From Abyssibacter profundi (GTDB lineage Bacteria > Pseudomonadota > Gammaproteobacteria > Nevskiales > OUC007): DNA of 64,000 bases. Positions within the stretch are counted from its first letter, which is position 1. Each line of letters starts with the position of its first letter. Below, in pieces: positions 61,757 to 64,000 of the stretch. The position numbers and the translations under genes were made by a program. Under the pieces are notes generated by a model that was not told the origin of the DNA, did not search any database, and was given only the letters and a program-made list of their open reading frames with translations. The stretch spans positions 1-64,000 of the forward strand of contig NZ_QEQK01000017.1 of NCBI RefSeq assembly GCF_003151135.1. Reading direction: 5' to 3'.

Positions 61757-63397
61757 ATGAACGCAGCCGTCCAGACCATCTCATCCACGCCTTTTGATGA
61801 CCAGCAAGTCGGCACGGCCGGCCTGCGCAAACAGGTTCGCGTGTTCCAGCAGCCGCATTATCTGGAGAATTTCATCCAGTCCGTCTTCGACACCCACCCT
61901 GGATTCGAGGACAGCACGCTGGTGGTCGGCGGCGATGGTCGCTATCACAACGATGTGGCCATTCAGACGCTGCTGGCGATGGCGGCTGCCCGAGGCATTG
62001 CCCGCGTCATCGTGGGTAAAAACGGCCTGCTGTCCACACCGGCTGCCTCACACCTGATTCGCAAACATGACGCCCATGGGGGCTTTGTGCTCTCTGCCAG
62101 CCACAACCCGGCCGGACCGGATGGCGACTTCGGGATCAAGTTCAGCGTGCGCGGCGGGGGCCAGGCACCATCGACGCTGACGGATGCCATCTATGCCCGC
62201 AGCCGGGCCATCACGGCCTACCAGCGCCTGGATGTACCGCCGATCGACCTCGGCCAGGTTGGTGAAACCCGACTCGGCGGCATGACCGTACAAATCGTGG
62301 ATTCGACCCAGGACTACGCCGACCTCATGGAGACGCAGTTCGACTTCGATGCCATCCGCAGCCTGCTCGACTCTGGCTTCCAGTTTGCGTTCGATGCCAT
62401 GCACGCCGTGACCGGCCCCTACGCACGCGAGCTATTTGTTCATCGCCTGGGGGCGCCTGAATCCGTGCTGCGTAACGCGGTACCCCAATCCGATTTTGGT
62501 GGAGGGCACCCGGACCCGAACCTGGTCTACGCCGCCGAACTGGCCGACGAGGTCGTGACCCGACAGGCGCTGGACTTTGCCGCCGCGTCGGATGGAGACG
62601 GCGACCGCAACATGATTCTAGGCCGCGGGCTGTTCGTCTCGCCGGGAGACAGCCTCGCCGTCATCGCTGCCAATACCCGCTGTATGCCGGGTCACCGTGA
62701 CGGCATCGCAGGTGCTGCACGCTCCATGCCGACCAGTCGCGCATTGGACGCCGTGGCCGCACGCCAGGGATTCGAGGCGCATGAAACCCCGACCGGCTGG
62801 AAGTTTTTCTGCAACTTGCTGGACGCCGGGCGCATCCATGTCTGCGGTGAAGAATCCTTTGGCACCGGCTCCGACCACGTGCGCGAAAAAGATGGCCTGT
62901 GGGCGGTGCTCGCCTGGCTCAACCTGTTGGCCAGCCGACCCGGTCAAAGCGTGGCCGACATCATGCTCGACCACTGGTCAACTTACGGTCGGCACTACTA
63001 CGAGCGGCATGACTACGAAGGCTTGAAAGCCGAAGACGCCGAAGCGGTCATGGACGCGCTGCGGCAGCAGCTGTCGCAGCTCCCCGGCCAGCAGTTCGAC
63101 GCGCTCACGGTGACGGCTGCAGACGAGTTCGCCTACGTGGACCCCATTGACGGCAGCCAGGCCAAGGGCCAGGGCCTGCGGGTGATCTTCGGGGACACGG
63201 CACGTATCGTCCTGCGCAAATCGGGCACCGGCACCAGCGGTGCGACGCTGCGGCTTTATCTTGAATGGCTGCGCGAGGACCAGTGGGAACTACGACTGCC
63301 CACGCAGGAAGTCCTGACACCGCTGGCCCTGATCGCCGACCGACTCTGCCGACTTAAGGTCATCACGGGTCGGGACCAGCCCTCGCTGGTGACCTGA
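61757..63397 (+). CDS. pgm: Phosphoglucomutase
   Basis: A 546-residue alpha-D-phosphohexomutase, the same length as E. coli Pgm. It has FGTAGLRKQ-like VGTAGLRKQVRVF at the N terminus, the serine loop VLSASHNPAGPDGDFGIKF, the metal loop AASDGDGDRNMI, the sugar loop CGEESFGTGSDHVREKDGLW and the C-terminal RKSGTGTSGATLRLY. It interconverts glucose-1- and glucose-6-phosphate. ATG 61757 is preferred since the conserved region begins 18 residues later; the frame is open to 61505. Confidence 0.95.
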   Translation: MNAAVQTISSTPFDDQQVGTAGLRKQVRVFQQPHYLENFIQSVFDTHPGFEDSTLVVGGDGRYHNDVAIQTLLAMAAARGIARVIVGKNGLLSTPAASHLIRKHDAHGGFVLSASHNPAGPDGDFGIKFSVRGGGQAPSTLTDAIYARSRAITAYQRLDVPPIDLGQVGETRLGGMTVQIVDSTQDYADLMETQFDFDAIRSLLDSGFQFAFDAMHAVTGPYARELFVHRLGAPESVLRNAVPQSDFGGGHPDPNLVYAAELADEVVTRQALDFAAASDGDGDRNMILGRGLFVSPGDSLAVIAANTRCMPGHRDGIAGAARSMPTSRALDAVAARQGFEAHETPTGWKFFCNLLDAGRIHVCGEESFGTGSDHVREKDGLWAVLAWLNLLASRPGQSVADIMLDHWSTYGRHYYERHDYEGLKAEDAEAVMDALRQQLSQLPGQQFDALTVTAADEFAYVDPIDGSQAKGQGLRVIFGDTARIVLRKSGTGTSGATLRLYLEWLREDQWELRLPTQEVLTPLALIADRLCRLKVITGRDQPSLVT

Positions 63398-63428
63398 ACC
63401 GGCAGGCATCCGGCCGCTGCGCCCGGGC

Positions 63429-64000
63429 CTAGTCCAGCCCAGGCATTCGACGGCCTGTCGCCGTCAATGTGGGCTCGGTATTCGGCGCAGGTTCGGCCGC
63501 GGCCGGGCGATCGGTGTCTGGCGCGGCCTCCAAATCGACAGACGGCGGCCGGTAGGGCAGCAGCAAGTGCAGCTTGAGGCCTCGCTCGGTCTCCGTATCC
63601 ACGCGAATACGACCGCCGTGGACTAGCAGGATCTTTTTCGCCAACGCCAAGCCCAGACCGTTCCCCGCGTAGGTGCCGATGGTGTGCAGCTGGGCAAACA
63701 ACTCGAACACCTTCTCGGCGTGTTCGGGCGGGATGCCCGGTCCGTTGTCGGTCACCGTCAGCGCCCATTCTTCAGCCTGGGGGCTGCAATCGATGGTGAC
63801 CGACGGCGTGCTGCTGTCACTGAACTTCACCGTGTTGTCGAACAGCTGCTCGAACAGCTGCGTCAACAGCGCGGGATCGGCGGTCACAATCGGCAGCGCC
63901 CCCTTGATGCAGATCAGTTCGCGATCGGGATAGCGCTTGGCGATGGTCTGCTGTGCGGCGTTGACCACCGCCTGCAAATCGACTGAGCTGCGCATCTTGG
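63429..64000 (-). CDS. Histidine kinase, C-terminal part
   Basis: The frame enters from the right edge (a Lys codon precedes the first in-window ATG at 63995), so only the ATP-binding end is seen. The HATPase motifs are LFDNTVKFSD (N box), VTDNGPGIPPEH (G1) and GNGLGLALAKKI (G2), followed by GGRIRVDTETERGLKLHLLL. About 50 residues rich in P and A end the chain. The HisKA and sensor parts lie outside, so signal and partner are unknown. Confidence 0.88.
   Translation of the reverse strand, partial: KMRSSVDLQAVVNAAQQTIAKRYPDRELICIKGALPIVTADPALLTQLFEQLFDNTVKFSDSSTPSVTIDCSPQAEEWALTVTDNGPGIPPEHAEKVFELFAQLHTIGTYAGNGLGLALAKKILLVHGGRIRVDTETERGLKLHLLLPYRPPSVDLEAAPDTDRPAAAEPAPNTEPTLTATGRRMPGLD

Noticed and set aside
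1-64000. CRISPR arrays
   Set aside because: No series of regularly spaced short repeats was seen on either strand; the repeats found are only two copies each.

Overview
The window is a stretch of chromosome from a GC-rich gammaproteobacterium. Supporting evidence: AcnB-type aconitase, CpsG-type phosphomannomutase, DUF1249, a Pseudomonas-like acyclic-terpene (atu) cluster and a tRNA-Arg(ACG). Genus cannot be fixed from the sequence.

Bases 1-34300 are an accessory, defence-type island ending beside dnaB (34351-35733, minus) and tRNA-Arg (35977-36053, minus). From the left it holds: the cut end of an IS256-family element; a complete Wadjet operon jetABCD (7370 to 585, minus, every junction overlapping by 4 bp); a tacAT toxin-antitoxin module among short repeats; a PcfJ-like gene with an upstream partner; a broken fragment of a second dnaB; then a large gene set I cannot match to a named system. 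That set has three parts: a minus-strand operon (unknown protein, PD-(D/E)XK-type nuclease, PP2C phosphatase); a WYL regulator with a divergent DUF6946-like gene and a 48-residue hydrophobic ORF; and a plus-strand run of six genes (tandem AAA+ ATPase, AddB-like nuclease, AddA-like helicase-nuclease, DUF6361, phospholipase-D-like protein, SNF2/DEAD-type helicase). A 19-bp palindrome, about TGCGACA-N5-TGTCGCA, recurs in front of each transcription unit. This suggests one WYL-controlled regulon and is the main reason to treat the block as one candidate system. Two copies each of a 96-bp and an 82-bp repeat, both next to toxin-antitoxin genes, bracket the whole block as direct repeats about 25 kb apart.

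Bases 36000-47400 are ordinary chromosome: a PAS-PAS histidine kinase with a CheY-like regulator, an SRAP/HMCES protein, acnB, a small iron-uptake-type cluster (PepSY membrane protein, DUF3325, with a TonB-receptor remnant), an ECF sigma factor, and a cyclic-nucleotide-binding protein with a degenerate EAL domain. A roughly 410-bp MITE lies exactly between the stop codons of two convergent genes.

Bases 47361-59449 (minus) form a catabolic cluster in the order atuA - ETF-QO - etfB - etfA - atuB - atuC - atuD - atuE - atuF. It combines the geranyl-CoA carboxylation branch of acyclic terpene degradation with the flavoprotein chain that would carry electrons from the acyl-CoA dehydrogenase to quinone. 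The right end holds phosphomannomutase, DUF1249, phosphoglucomutase and the C-terminal half of a histidine kinase.
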